26,124 bases of DNA from Saccoglossus kowalevskii (Eukaryota > Hemichordata > Enteropneusta > Harrimaniidae). Shown in pieces: positions 13,084 to 18,315 of this stretch. Under the pieces are notes generated by a model that did no database searches, was not told where the DNA came from, and was given only the letters and a program-made list of their open reading frames with translations. The DNA lies in NCBI RefSeq assembly GCF_000003605.2, contig NW_003151757.1, positions 169,502 to 195,625 on the forward strand. Reading direction: 5' to 3'. The stretch's first letter is position 1; each line of letters begins with the position of its first letter. A program made the position numbers and the translations under genes.

Positions 13084-16000
13084 ATAGTATTGCAAATCAG
13101 GTTAAATCCGGTAAAAAAATCTTATGAATAATCGATACAGGGTATTTCCATTCCATTCAAAGTGAATTCCGGATTATTTGAACTCTATAATTCGAATAGG
13201 GTGTTTTATTCCACTCAATTACGTAATTATTCTTTGCTAATAATCTCTTGAATGAAACGTGTTGAATCATAGAAGCTTTGTAGTTTGTATACACTAGTGG
13301 CCCACGGCTCAATTGTGCGTTTAGACTATCGAAGCGTACATTGCAATTTTGAAGATTAGAACAAAGTTTGATTCACGCGACCACTTTTACCTTTTTTGCA
13401 TCTACTAATTAGTTCTTATCACTATTGTTATTAGCTTCCTCGATAAATGCAGCGAAGTTACTACACTAGGATGGACAAGTAGTAAGTAACTCGATTTGTT
13501 CTACAATATTCTTATGAGTTATTCAGGTGATAGGGCATACATTATTCTGAATCGATCGCTGTGACCTCGTTAAATGTGAGATGGCTACACAAATAAAGTG
13601 ATTTGTCGTTCAACTGTGAGGTTTCGTATATTGCGTGAACGATTTCAATGATTTGAACTTTGAAGTTCCGTTTTTATAGACCAACACGGAACTGCCGGTC
13701 TTCCAGACAGGACTACGGCTTTGAGATATTCTGATTTAATTAAAATTAAACACCAGTATATGTATACAGCACATTATTGAGTATGGAAACAAGCTCAAAA
13801 TACTTCGCGTTTGTCGAATACCACGCAATGAACGAAAAACGGTGTATTGTCTGTGCCTTCTGTCGCAAAAAAAAATCCGTTCTTTTTCATGGTCGAATCC
13901 ACTGTTATCCAGACGTATGTAACTACGGTGTTTACAACAGTGAACGCAAAAGCGATGGCGGTAGAGAATGGAAATTGAAATGGACATTTTTTTTGAGAGG
14001 GCAATTATTATTGTTAATTCTATTAAACAATGGTTGACAGTAATTACACATTCTAATCATGGACACATTAGTATTTGGTTCATGATCCGTAAATCCAAAT
14101 TGTTGTTGAACAAAATATTCATCACGGTGTCCACTGAATAATGAAAATAATCATTTAAAGCGCGGTGGTCGTCGCGCAGCGCGTGTTCGAATTTCATGTA
14201 AATAAACAATGTATTTTACACGCGTTGTATACGTCGCTATGAGTCCCATATCGAACAGGACGCGGCGCGACGACTGCCACCCTTTAAATGTCGCAGCTCA
14301 ATGACAAAACACGACTTTGTTTTGAACATACTAAAAGTTGATGACAAACAAGACAAGCTAAACGCATGCATGTCAGTTTCCGTTGGCCAGAGATGTTCGC
14401 TATTTTGGTATTTCATTTTGTTAAACATAACCCAAATATAATCTGCCGCAGTTAAAAATGCGATAATTTCAAAATAGCAATTCACTTCTCATGAGTATCG
14501 AGAGGTATGAATGAAATAAGTTTCGTTCTCACTCGAAGGCCTAAAAAATACTTGTTCGCATTGTCTATATGTAGACGGTCTTGTCTTCACTTTGGTGAAA
14601 TTTGTGTTTTGTAGTTAGTCAGGAAAGTTCAAAATTCAAATTGTTAATGTGGTTATGTGTTAAACAATGTGTAAGCCACGTAAATAAAACTAATAATAAC
14701 AGTTTTTATTTTTTATGTTACGTTGTTGTTTGATATAAACAAACTGAACGTCCCGTTCTTTAGGAACGTGCTGTCCGCAAGTGTGATGATCTAGGCGCAA
14801 TTTGTTTATTATACATGAAATATACACCACTGTGTATATAATATACTTAATATGTTTTGATATTTTAAATTACTCTTTTTAGTAAAGCTGTACAATATTG
14901 AATATAAATATACACACAAGCATAATATTTGGGTTTTTGGTGCTCATGTTTCTTAAAATACATTCAAATGTATTACTTAGTAAAAGTGAACTATTCTCAG
15001 GAGCGGACATCCGGGCATTTTCACCGTATGGCAACCATCACGGTGAAAACAAAGGCCGAAAACTCTCAGAAAACGATACTTTGGGATGGTTGTTGAGACT
15101 CCCCTGAGCAGTGTAATAAGGTTACCCCTGCGTGTATAACGCTTATAAATTTGATTGTTCAGGATTGCTTTAAAGTTGAGTTCCTGTTGTTTTCTTTAAT
15201 TTTCACCGGCCCCCCCGCTCGGCGTTCTGCGTTCCTCCAGCAGCGCGCGCAGAGCCCTTAGAAATGCGTGGTACAGTGGTGCGCGTCTTAGCAACGTGGA
15301 ACGTCTTGTGACGTAGCTTCGCCCCTGAGGATATAACTGAATTGATCCACTCTAAAAATGCGCCCTCTAGTGACAGAAAATTACGTATATGGTTGAGAGC
15401 AATGTTACTCAAATCGATCACGGTGTTTAATTAGATTAAAATTTCCACTGAAAAACAACTACTAATCAAAGGAATATATACCACTTTCTCGGAAGTAGTG
15501 AAACTGGGGTGCAGTAATACTCCTGTTTTATCATATGGATAGTCGATAGAATTGAACTTAAAGTCGATTGGTACACCAAGAAACACAATATCACGCGTTA
15601 CGTTACACCCAAAAACGATATGCGCGCGCGCATGTGAAACGCCGTACCTTCGACTTCCGGGAATGTGGTCCATGGACCGATGGAGAAATGTATTACAAAT
15701 TATCATGTCACAGGTGCTCAATAATTGCCCAGCATTCGCGGCGGATATTTGCTTCTGGTGTGTATTGTATTGTGTACAGGTATATTTGCTACAATCCATA
15801 AAATGTCACAGTTTGTTTTTATTTTTACTTTCAGATGCCATCAGTACACAATTTATACCTTCGCACGTTTCATCCACCGCAATGATCCCAACCTCACTGA
15901 TCCAGGTATGATAGACTGATAAGATTACACGAAATGGTAGCGATTGTCAATAAAGTCTTGGATGTTTATAATTATTAATAGAGAATCAATCAATAGTGTT

Positions 16001-18294
16001 CAGTGTGACGTCAGGATTGCAAAGTCTTTTCTGAGCTACATACTAACTAACTCGCACGCTCACATACCCCCCCCCCAATCCACCCATTGACCCACCGACT
16101 AACCAATAAAATGACCAAACGGCCAGCTATCCGACTTATTTATTGATTTTTGTTTAATCTGATCAGATCGCCGGTACATTGATATTGGTTGCAATCGATA
16201 CAGTTTTCATAACGACACACATTCATGGGAAAATTCTCTCACGCTCTGTCAACAAAATGGCGCTGTGCTGGCTTCATTAAGCACCAGTTCAGTCAGCGAT
16301 GGCGTCATACAATTCATCATAGATAATAACATAGACGATGGTTTGGTTGACTATTGGATTGGACTCAATGACATTTCACAAGAAGGGAGTTACATATGGA
16401 TCAACGGTGACCCATTCGTTTACACAAACTGGTCACGAGGCAATCCAAATAATTTTAGAAATCAAGACTGTGGTCAGTTATGGTAAGTATAAAAAGAATC
16501 GTATTTGAAAGAAAATAGCTCGTTGAAACAGCATTTGCACATAGAAATATATACATTTAAACAATGTTATTTTCAATATGATGTCGCATGTGTACTATTT
16601 TGTAATGTAATGCGTTATTATGTACTAACTGGTCGATGGTCTTGTGAACAAATTAAAAACATAAATTGTGAAAATTTGTTACTTTACTTCTGTTTCAAGT
16701 TTTGCATTTATTTAAAATTCTACTCTTTAGTCTTTTTCAATCACTTAAAAGTTTGTCAAGTCTTCTTGTGTGAAAAACATACCACGAATACAATTTTTTT
16801 AGATCACCTTATATTTGATATATAATCTGTGGCAATGATTTTCAAATACTTCATATGCTACACAAAAATACACAATTGAACCTACAGTTGTCTTTACCTC
16901 TGTTGAAAAGCAATTCATATCTGAGCCAGATACATTGCTTGAACAACAATATTAAATAACTATCTGCATAACATTTTTACGAAAAGTAAAAACAAAACAA
17001 AAACATGTTGATACAAATTAAGCACTTTTAACAAGCGTTTTACTCCAGTGTGTTGTTTTTATGTTTCAGTCAAGAAAGAAGCGATTATAATTGATTAAGA
17101 ATCAAACATATACTGAGATTAAACTATAAAAACATGAAAATTACAACAGTGCCACATTGAACTCGTAGTCAATTCTACGTCTGATAGCGTGCTCATCATC
17201 TCGCGGAAAGTACCTCGAGCTCTCAAGATAGCGCTGTCTTTTGCCCAGTAATAATCCTACAAAACGACTGTGTTTATTTGAGGAAGAATACAGATAAAAT
17301 TAAACTAAACTATAGATATCATTCAATCATTTACGGCAAAAATGTGTCCGAATTAGAGAACACAACTTACATAAAAAGTGTAGTATCTTTCCAATTATTT
17401 ATCCTGATATCACATTAAACACCCGAGCTAAGAAAATTAAAATAAGAATAATAAGAACATAATCAAAATATAGACAAAGTATAGGATATGAATACATGTC
17501 AAATGTATTAGTTTAAAACGTTTCATTCGTCTTGTGACGAGTATACCTAATACTGTATACACCTGAACGGATTACCTTATTCCTTAACACGAGGTAATTT
17601 ACATATATCTGCTTACCTTATTCCTAAACACGAGGTAATTTACATATATCATAACTACTTCACTGTACAGGACTTCTCGAGACTTTCTATGGGACGATGC
17701 TGCATGTTCTCGTAGCAAGGGATACATTTGTCAAAGGTGAGAAGATATTTGTTTGTTTGTTTGTTTGTTAAAACAGCACGTTTTTAAAATTTACAAATGT
17801 ATTTTGCTCTGTAATGTTCTGTTAAGTTCAGTTCGACTTTTAAAACAACACCTTTAACCTTATATGCAAATGCTGCCGAGACCTCGTTGATTGTAAGAAG
17901 CTTAAGGCTATGGAACCTATTTCCTCCATTTAGTGTTTCAATGTGAAACTAGTAAATATACATCTGACACTTGTTTTGCAAATTTATTTGCATAGTGGGT
18001 GTACACGGCTCAGACGTTTCATAATTTAATCAATTCTCCAAAATTGAGCTTTCCAAACATCCACTTGTTTTCTTGATGTTCAATTTCATTGGTGGATTTC
18101 CGAGCACATGCAAATCATGCGGAAAGACTTCTTCATCGTATATTGCACAGTATTGGTATTGCCCATTTCTGTTAGGTGAATCGATATAACAATAAAACGC
18201 AATTTGTGATTAGGAAGTCGTTAACTACAACTTTAAATTTCCTCTTTCATTTTACTGTTATTTATTTTACAGCATGACGTGTTTGGATGAATAA
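466..18294 (+). CDS. Gene A: multi-exon gene, Thr/Ser-rich stalk plus three tandem C-type lectin domains (5' end missing)
   Basis: Gene-level entry; exons are listed separately. Eight small Thr/Ser-rich exons, all phase 1-1, lead into three CTLD units. Every junction from 466 to 18294 is GT-AG and keeps one frame if the defective stalk exon at 15835-15905 is skipped, giving 646 residues plus stop. The CTLDs are recognised by YWIGLND, W-x2-G-N-P-N-N, QDCGQLW, W-D-D-A-x-C and GYICQ. Such proteins usually act at the cell surface or are secreted and bind glycans or proteins; the ligand here is unknown. The start is outside the window. The neighbouring gene B begins with a type II transmembrane head ending in phase 1, the phase the stalk exons need, so gene A probably begins the same way (inference). 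Splitting into more than one transcript is possible, because each CTLD unit is a symmetric cassette. Confidence 0.85.
544..1899 (+). other. Gene A intron 1
   Basis: No exon, RNA gene or recognisable repeat found. Short open stretches on both strands lack splice context and composition typical of the stalk exons. Confidence 0.5.
1900..1989 (+). CDS. Gene A stalk exon 2 (phase 1-1, 90 nt)
   Basis: A pyrimidine-rich acceptor (ttatttctctcatag) precedes 1900 and the donor gtatat follows 1989. The frame begins D-GSSLAYTASVFATDM and ends NIPTTLEQ-G. It is Ser/Thr-rich but less repetitive than its neighbours. The T-T-L-E-x-G ending resembles stalk exon 6 (TTLEPG), which supports it as a family member. 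Confidence 0.6.
2232..2463. repeat. Tandem direct repeat, two units of 117 bp
   Basis: Unit 1 starts at 2232 and unit 2 at 2349, both beginning gatgagta(c/t)aagtaacc and running to ctggc(a/c)gagatt. They differ at only a handful of positions, so the duplication is recent. The opening string aagtaaccaatatg occurs a third time near 2515 as a fragment. It lies inside intron 2. Confidence 0.92.
2632..2685 (+). CDS. Gene A stalk exon 3 (phase 1-1, 54 nt)
   Basis: Acceptor ttccgtag and donor gtaata. It reads E-RNTELEETTLGMTTIKS-G, short and with several acidic residues. The last eight residues match the end of exon 1 (MTTTIKS-G). The intron just downstream repeats the intron upstream of exon 1, so exon and intron were probably duplicated together. 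Confidence 0.6.
2722..2937. repeat. Duplicated intron block, copy 2 (partner 186-420)
   Basis: Same element as 186-420, here directly downstream of stalk exon 3. The remainder of this intron to 3583 shows no further feature. Confidence 0.8.
3584..3661 (+). CDS. Gene A stalk exon 4 (phase 1-1, 78 nt)
   Basis: Acceptor cttctctag and donor gtaggc. It reads D-ITTSDMPTTIQMAPTTVIS then TAEVLA-G. About one third of residues are Thr or Ser. The I-T-T opening and the P-T-x-I-S-T pattern match exons 5 and 6. A GT inside the exon (GAG|gtacta) is an alternative donor but would break the phase 1 ending. Confidence 0.65.
3662..5003 (+). other. Gene A intron 4, with an insertion relative to its partner intron
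   Basis: Contains two blocks (about 3840-3955 and 4170-4316) that recur next to each other near 5685-5803 and 5796-5938. The roughly 210 bases between them here are absent from the other copy. A poly-C tract followed by a poly-A run lies near 4490-4510. No exon seen. Confidence 0.5.
3840..4316. repeat. Duplicated intron block (partner 5685-5938), interrupted copy
   Basis: Matches include ttattatgctaatg, agcgaagaat, gaacttcacaagtttttatt and ggttttctctcaacaattt. Together with the sister exons at 5004 and 5477, this shows that an exon-plus-intron unit was duplicated. Confidence 0.8.
5004..5075 (+). CDS. Gene A stalk exon 5 (phase 1-1, 72 nt)
   Basis: Acceptor cttctatag and donor gtacac. It reads E-ITTMGSATTEMGIPTYIS then TTPEP-G. 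It is the same length as exon 6 and aligns with it along its whole length (T-D/E-M-G-I/L-P-T-x-I-x-T-T-x-E-P-G), so the two are a duplicated pair. The product is a Thr/Ser/Pro-rich, probably O-glycosylated stalk segment. Confidence 0.7.
5477..5548 (+). CDS. Gene A stalk exon 6 (phase 1-1, 72 nt)
   Basis: Acceptor cacatag and donor gtatgc. It reads A-ISTTSSIVTDMGLPTAIA then TTLEP-G. It is the sister of the exon at 5004-5075, with the same length, phase and motif. It was identified mainly from this pairing, because the exon is too short to stand out in a single-frame search. Confidence 0.7.
5596..6224. repeat. Nested direct repeats in intron 6 (A-B-A'-B' order)
   Basis: Block A (about 5596-5694) recurs as A' (about 6044-6140), sharing aggacaccgtcgccaatatt and catgcaacatcggacaatta. 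Block B (about 5938-6037) recurs as B' (about 6136-6224), sharing taatgaattgttaacccatt. The copy of the 3840-4316 repeat lies between A and B. Confidence 0.85.
6341..6451 (+). CDS. Gene A stalk exon 7 (phase 1-1, 111 nt)
   Basis: Acceptor ttgttaacag and donor gtatgt. It reads D-MKTHGTVTTVQWTLPSVST, continues through MGWATSSKPF, and ends TDMKLAT-G. It is longer than its neighbours. It contains an internal consensus donor (gtaagt at 6391-6396). Using that donor would end the exon at 6390 in phase 0 and break the frame into every downstream exon. Confidence 0.6.
6452..7756 (+). other. Gene A intron 7
   Basis: No exon seen. It holds a diverged third copy of the element described at 10311-10438, at about 7388-7475. 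Confidence 0.5.
7388..7475. repeat. Diverged copy of the 10311/23166 element
   Basis: Shares atactgc-agtgtgc-gcacgaag-cagt and the following tc-aac-cg-cgc-g-ag-tc-atgc pattern with 10325-10400 and 23180-23255. The terminal inverted repeats are not preserved here. Confidence 0.6.
7757..7825 (+). CDS. Gene A stalk exon 8 (phase 1-1, 69 nt)
   Basis: A strong acceptor (tttttacttgcag) precedes it and the donor gtaata follows. It reads D-VSTQSMSTHIQTTATILTT then SIQ-G, nearly half Ser and Thr. It is the last stalk exon before CTLD1. Its AT start completes GAT (Asp) with the preceding G, as in most exons of this set. Confidence 0.7.
8082..8397 (+). CDS. Gene A CTLD1, exon a (phase 1 to 2, 316 nt)
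   Basis: First 105 residues of lectin domain 1, from DRRYIDIGC to CGQL, plus two bases of a split Trp codon; acceptor ctgcccag, donor gtaaat. Counting D as residue 1: C9, N-glycosylation sequon N16-D-T, W21, C28 (first core Cys), Y63-W-I-G-L-N-D, W78-I-N-G, W89, G92-N-P-N-N, Q100-D-C102. In the calcium-site loop Asn replaces Glu in EPN, and Gln precedes D-C where mannose-binding protein has Glu. The stretch to about residue 40 differs clearly from CTLD2 and CTLD3 (for example C-T-R-Y-R-V-Y), while the rest is nearly identical. Confidence 0.95.
8398..9302 (+). other. Gene A intron within CTLD1
   Basis: 905 bases. Parts near 8795-8840 match the CTLD3 intron near 17035-17075 (cgttttactcc...tatgttt), so introns as well as exons of the units share ancestry. 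No other feature seen. Confidence 0.55.
9303..9368 (+). CDS. Gene A CTLD1, exon b (phase 2 to 2, 66 nt)
   Basis: Acceptor cactgtacag, donor gtaagt. It completes the split Trp, then reads TSRNFQWDDAACSRSKGYIC-Q. It supplies the last two core cysteines of the CTLD (C118 and C126), which in the family pair with C102 and C28. The conserved W-N-D calcium motif appears as W-D-D. Reading straight into the intron would stop at once (Q-R-stop), so splicing is required for the unit to continue. Confidence 0.93.
9733..9779 (+). CDS. Gene A linker exon 1 (phase 2 to 1, 47 nt)
   Basis: Acceptor ctactag, donor gtaagt. It reads S-SIDHCGDVTTPGLTT-G. The length and phases equal those of the exon at 13435-13481, with conserved D131, C133, V136-T-T and G140 (unit numbering). 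It closes CTLD unit 1 and adds a sixth cysteine to the five in the lectin domain. Confidence 0.75.
9780..10304 (+). other. Gene A intron after linker 1, left part
   Basis: No exon or named feature seen before the dispersed repeat that begins about 10305. Confidence 0.4.
10305..10720. repeat. Dispersed repeat, about 0.4 kb, copy 1 (partner 23162-23545)
   Basis: Aligns with 23162-23545 over its whole length, sharing gttattacgaggata, atacatcatgggaatgcc and cgttccatatttggaattc or its near variant. Its first 128 bases form the inverted-repeat element at 10311-10438. It ends about 20 bases before the stalk exon at 10740. Confidence 0.85.
10311..10438. mobile_element. MITE-like element with perfect 23-bp terminal inverted repeats
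   Basis: 10311-10333 (aggttattacgaggatac...) is the exact reverse complement of 10416-10438. The 128-bp element has no coding capacity and could fold as a hairpin. No clear target-site duplication is seen at its borders. The partner copy at 23166 has a good left end and a decayed right end. Confidence 0.75.
10740..10796 (+). CDS. Gene A interdomain stalk exon between CTLD1 and CTLD2 (phase 1-1, 57 nt)
   Basis: A strong acceptor (tactttttattttttcag) and donor gtatga. It reads D-AISTHVSSTAMVSTTPDP-G, Ser/Thr-rich with the same P-x-P-G ending as stalk exons 5 and 6. A 0.4-kb dispersed repeat ends about 20 bases upstream. The homologous exon before CTLD3 (15835-15905) has lost one base. Confidence 0.75.
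11026..11393. mobile_element. Probable MITE inserted upstream of CTLD2
   Basis: This stretch has no counterpart in the matching intron before CTLD3, whose flanks (cggcca-ctat...gatttt-gttta) align on both sides. Its ends are imperfect inverted repeats (AATAG...ATTTT...TGCGAGA at left, with the reverse complement of the right end similar). Inner sequence 11145-11296 resembles 13680-13835. The left border sits in the palindrome cctattgatcaatagg. Confidence 0.55.
11428..11743 (+). CDS. Gene A CTLD2, exon a (phase 1 to 2, 316 nt)
   Basis: Same length and phases as 8082-8397; acceptor acctatttag, donor gtgagt. It begins DRRYIDIGCYRYSFHNDTHS, with core cysteines C28 and C102 and sequon N16-D-T. 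Residues from about 43 onward match CTLD1 except S88N and R98K. The N-terminal 40 residues resemble CTLD3 and not CTLD1. The G-N-P-N-N and Q-D-C substitutions are retained. Confidence 0.95.
11744..12730 (+). other. Gene A intron within CTLD2
   Basis: 987 bases. The last 150 resemble the corresponding part of the CTLD3 intron (aatacatgtcaaa...gtatac). No exon seen. Confidence 0.55.
12731..12796 (+). CDS. Gene A CTLD2, exon b (phase 2 to 2, 66 nt)
   Basis: Acceptor cacactacag, donor gtatgt. It reads TSRNFLWDDAKCSRDKGYIC-Q after the split Trp. Differences from CTLD1 are Q112L, A117K and S121D, all close to the calcium-site side of the fold. All core cysteines are kept. Confidence 0.93.
12970..13081. 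repeat. (TA)n / TACATA microsatellite
   Basis: About 50 bases of interrupted atacat units followed by roughly 60 bases of uninterrupted TA. It lies in the intron between CTLD2 exon b and linker 2. It gives a meaningless Tyr-Ile repeat in translation. Confidence 0.98.
13435..13481 (+). CDS. Gene A linker exon 2 (phase 2 to 1, 47 nt)
   Basis: Acceptor tgttattag, donor gtaagt. It reads S-FLDKCSEVTTLGWTS, ending with A that joins AT of the next phase 1 exon to give Asn. It parallels linker 1, with D131, C133, E/D135, V-T-T and G conserved. It can splice in frame directly to CTLD3 at 16167. Confidence 0.75.
13680..13850. repeat. Dispersed repeat related to 11145-11296
   Basis: Shares cagcacattatt, gtatggaaa or its near variant, and tacttcgcgtttgtcgaat with the element upstream of CTLD2. 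The borders of this copy cannot be set. Confidence 0.65.
13851..14154 (+). other. Gene A intron after linker 2, section between repeats
   Basis: Contains an open frame of 86 codons (13777-14037) that overlaps the repeat and has several Cys and His residues, but it has no splice or start support. No gene called. Confidence 0.35.
14155..14287. mobile_element. TTAA-flanked MITE, copy 1 (125 bp element)
   Basis: TTAA at 14155-14158 and 14284-14287 flank inverted ends: left agcgcggtggtcgtcgcgc, right the reverse complement with about 18 of 23 matches. There is no coding capacity. A TTAA target duplication is typical of piggyBac and Kolobok families; which one applies cannot be told from a MITE. 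Confidence 0.8.
14288..15779 (+). other. Gene A intron after linker 2, right section
   Basis: No exon recognised. A GC-rich patch at about 15208-15320 (a run of C followed by CpG-rich sequence) contrasts with the AT-rich surroundings and may be a fragment of an inserted element. An alternative acceptor (tgtgtacag) ends at 15779. Confidence 0.4.
15835..15905 (+). pseudogene. Gene A stalk exon before CTLD3, frame-broken by a one-base deletion (71 nt)
   Basis: Acceptor ttttactttcag, donor gtatga. The phase 1 frame reads D-AISTQFIPSHVSSTAMIPTS then L-I-Q. Compared with the exon at 10740-10796 it has about 15 extra bases near the start and lacks one base before TGATCCAG. Its length is therefore not a multiple of three. 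Splicing it into CTLD3 would put that exon out of frame and reach a stop within about 35 codons. Options are that it is skipped (linker 2 joins CTLD3 in frame), that an upstream acceptor at 15779 is used (126-nt exon, open and in phase), or that the base is a sequence error. Confidence 0.6.
15906..16166 (+). other. Gene A intron before CTLD3
   Basis: 261 bases, homologous to the flanks of the intron before CTLD2, with a shared poly-C tract and cgaccaac-like repeats. It lacks the element inserted at 11026-11393. Confidence 0.6.
16167..16482 (+). CDS. Gene A CTLD3, exon a (phase 1 to 2, 316 nt)
   Basis: Acceptor ctgatcag, donor gtaagt. It begins DRRYIDIGCNRYSFHNDTHS; length, phases, cysteines (C9, C28, C102) and the N16-D-T sequon match the other copies. 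From residue 43 on it equals CTLD1 apart from S88N. The exon itself is intact although the stalk exon just upstream is frame-broken, which suggests the domain is still used. Confidence 0.95.
16483..17670 (+). other. Gene A intron within CTLD3
   Basis: 1188 bases, with segments related to the CTLD1 and CTLD2 introns. A 38-bp direct repeat lies just before the acceptor (separate entry). Confidence 0.55.
17572..17650. repeat. Direct repeat, two 38-bp copies 3 bases apart
   Basis: ttaccttattcct(t/a)aacac... at 17572-17609 and 17613-17650, one mismatch. It ends 20 bases before the acceptor of the second CTLD3 exon, at the usual branch-point distance. Confidence 0.95.
17671..17736 (+). CDS. Gene A CTLD3, exon b (phase 2 to 2, 66 nt)
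   Basis: Acceptor cactgtacag, donor gtgaga. It reads TSRDFLWDDAACSRSKGYIC-Q after the split Trp. If the donor were not used, TGA follows at once and the protein would end ICQR, a legitimate CTLD end. Splicing to 18273 instead adds a Cys-containing tail. Confidence 0.92.
17737..18272 (+). other. Gene A last intron
   Basis: 536 bases with no further exon seen. A short gttt tandem run follows the donor. It begins GTGAGA, so the unspliced reading stops at its second to fourth bases. Confidence 0.5.
18273..18294 (+). CDS. Gene A terminal coding exon, stop TAA at 18292-18294
   Basis: Acceptor tttattttacag. Phase 2 continuation gives S-MTCLDE-stop. It keeps the Cys plus acidic pattern of the linker exons (HCGD, KCSE, TCLD). 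An AATAAA overlaps the stop, and a GT-rich stretch follows at about 18322-18346, so it looks like a true 3' terminal exon with a very short 3' UTR. The alternative is that the gene ends at the TGA right after 17736. Confidence 0.65.
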
Positions 18295-18295
18295 A
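18290..18295 (+). terminator. Probable polyadenylation signal of gene A
   Basis: AATAAA overlaps the TAA stop codon, with the GT-rich segment tctgtgg...tatggtgtgtaat about 30-50 bases downstream. This is the usual arrangement of hexamer plus downstream element. Cleavage would fall near 18310-18320. AATAAA is common in this AT-rich sequence, so support comes from its position. Confidence 0.5.
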
Positions 18296-18315
18296 AATTA
18301 TCAAGTTATAGGCTC

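Noticed and set aside
12878..13087. Open frame with a Tyr-Ile repeat
   Set aside because: Translation of the (TA)n microsatellite.
13777..14037. 86-codon open frame with C-I-V-C-A-F-C and later H and C residues, resembling a zinc-binding segment
   Set aside because: Its start overlaps a dispersed repeat shared with 11196-11296, there is no splice or promoter support, and no known domain fits.
15552..15911. 119-codon forward frame and overlapping frames around 15431-15919
   Set aside because: No start or splice support as a free gene. Only the end overlaps the stalk exon; the alternative exon 15780-15905 is kept as a finding.
8082..17736. Venom-type or secreted single-domain lectin
   Set aside because: The three domains are joined by in-phase linkers and follow a long Thr/Ser stalk, and a neighbouring gene starts with a membrane anchor, so a cell-surface receptor type is the better reading.
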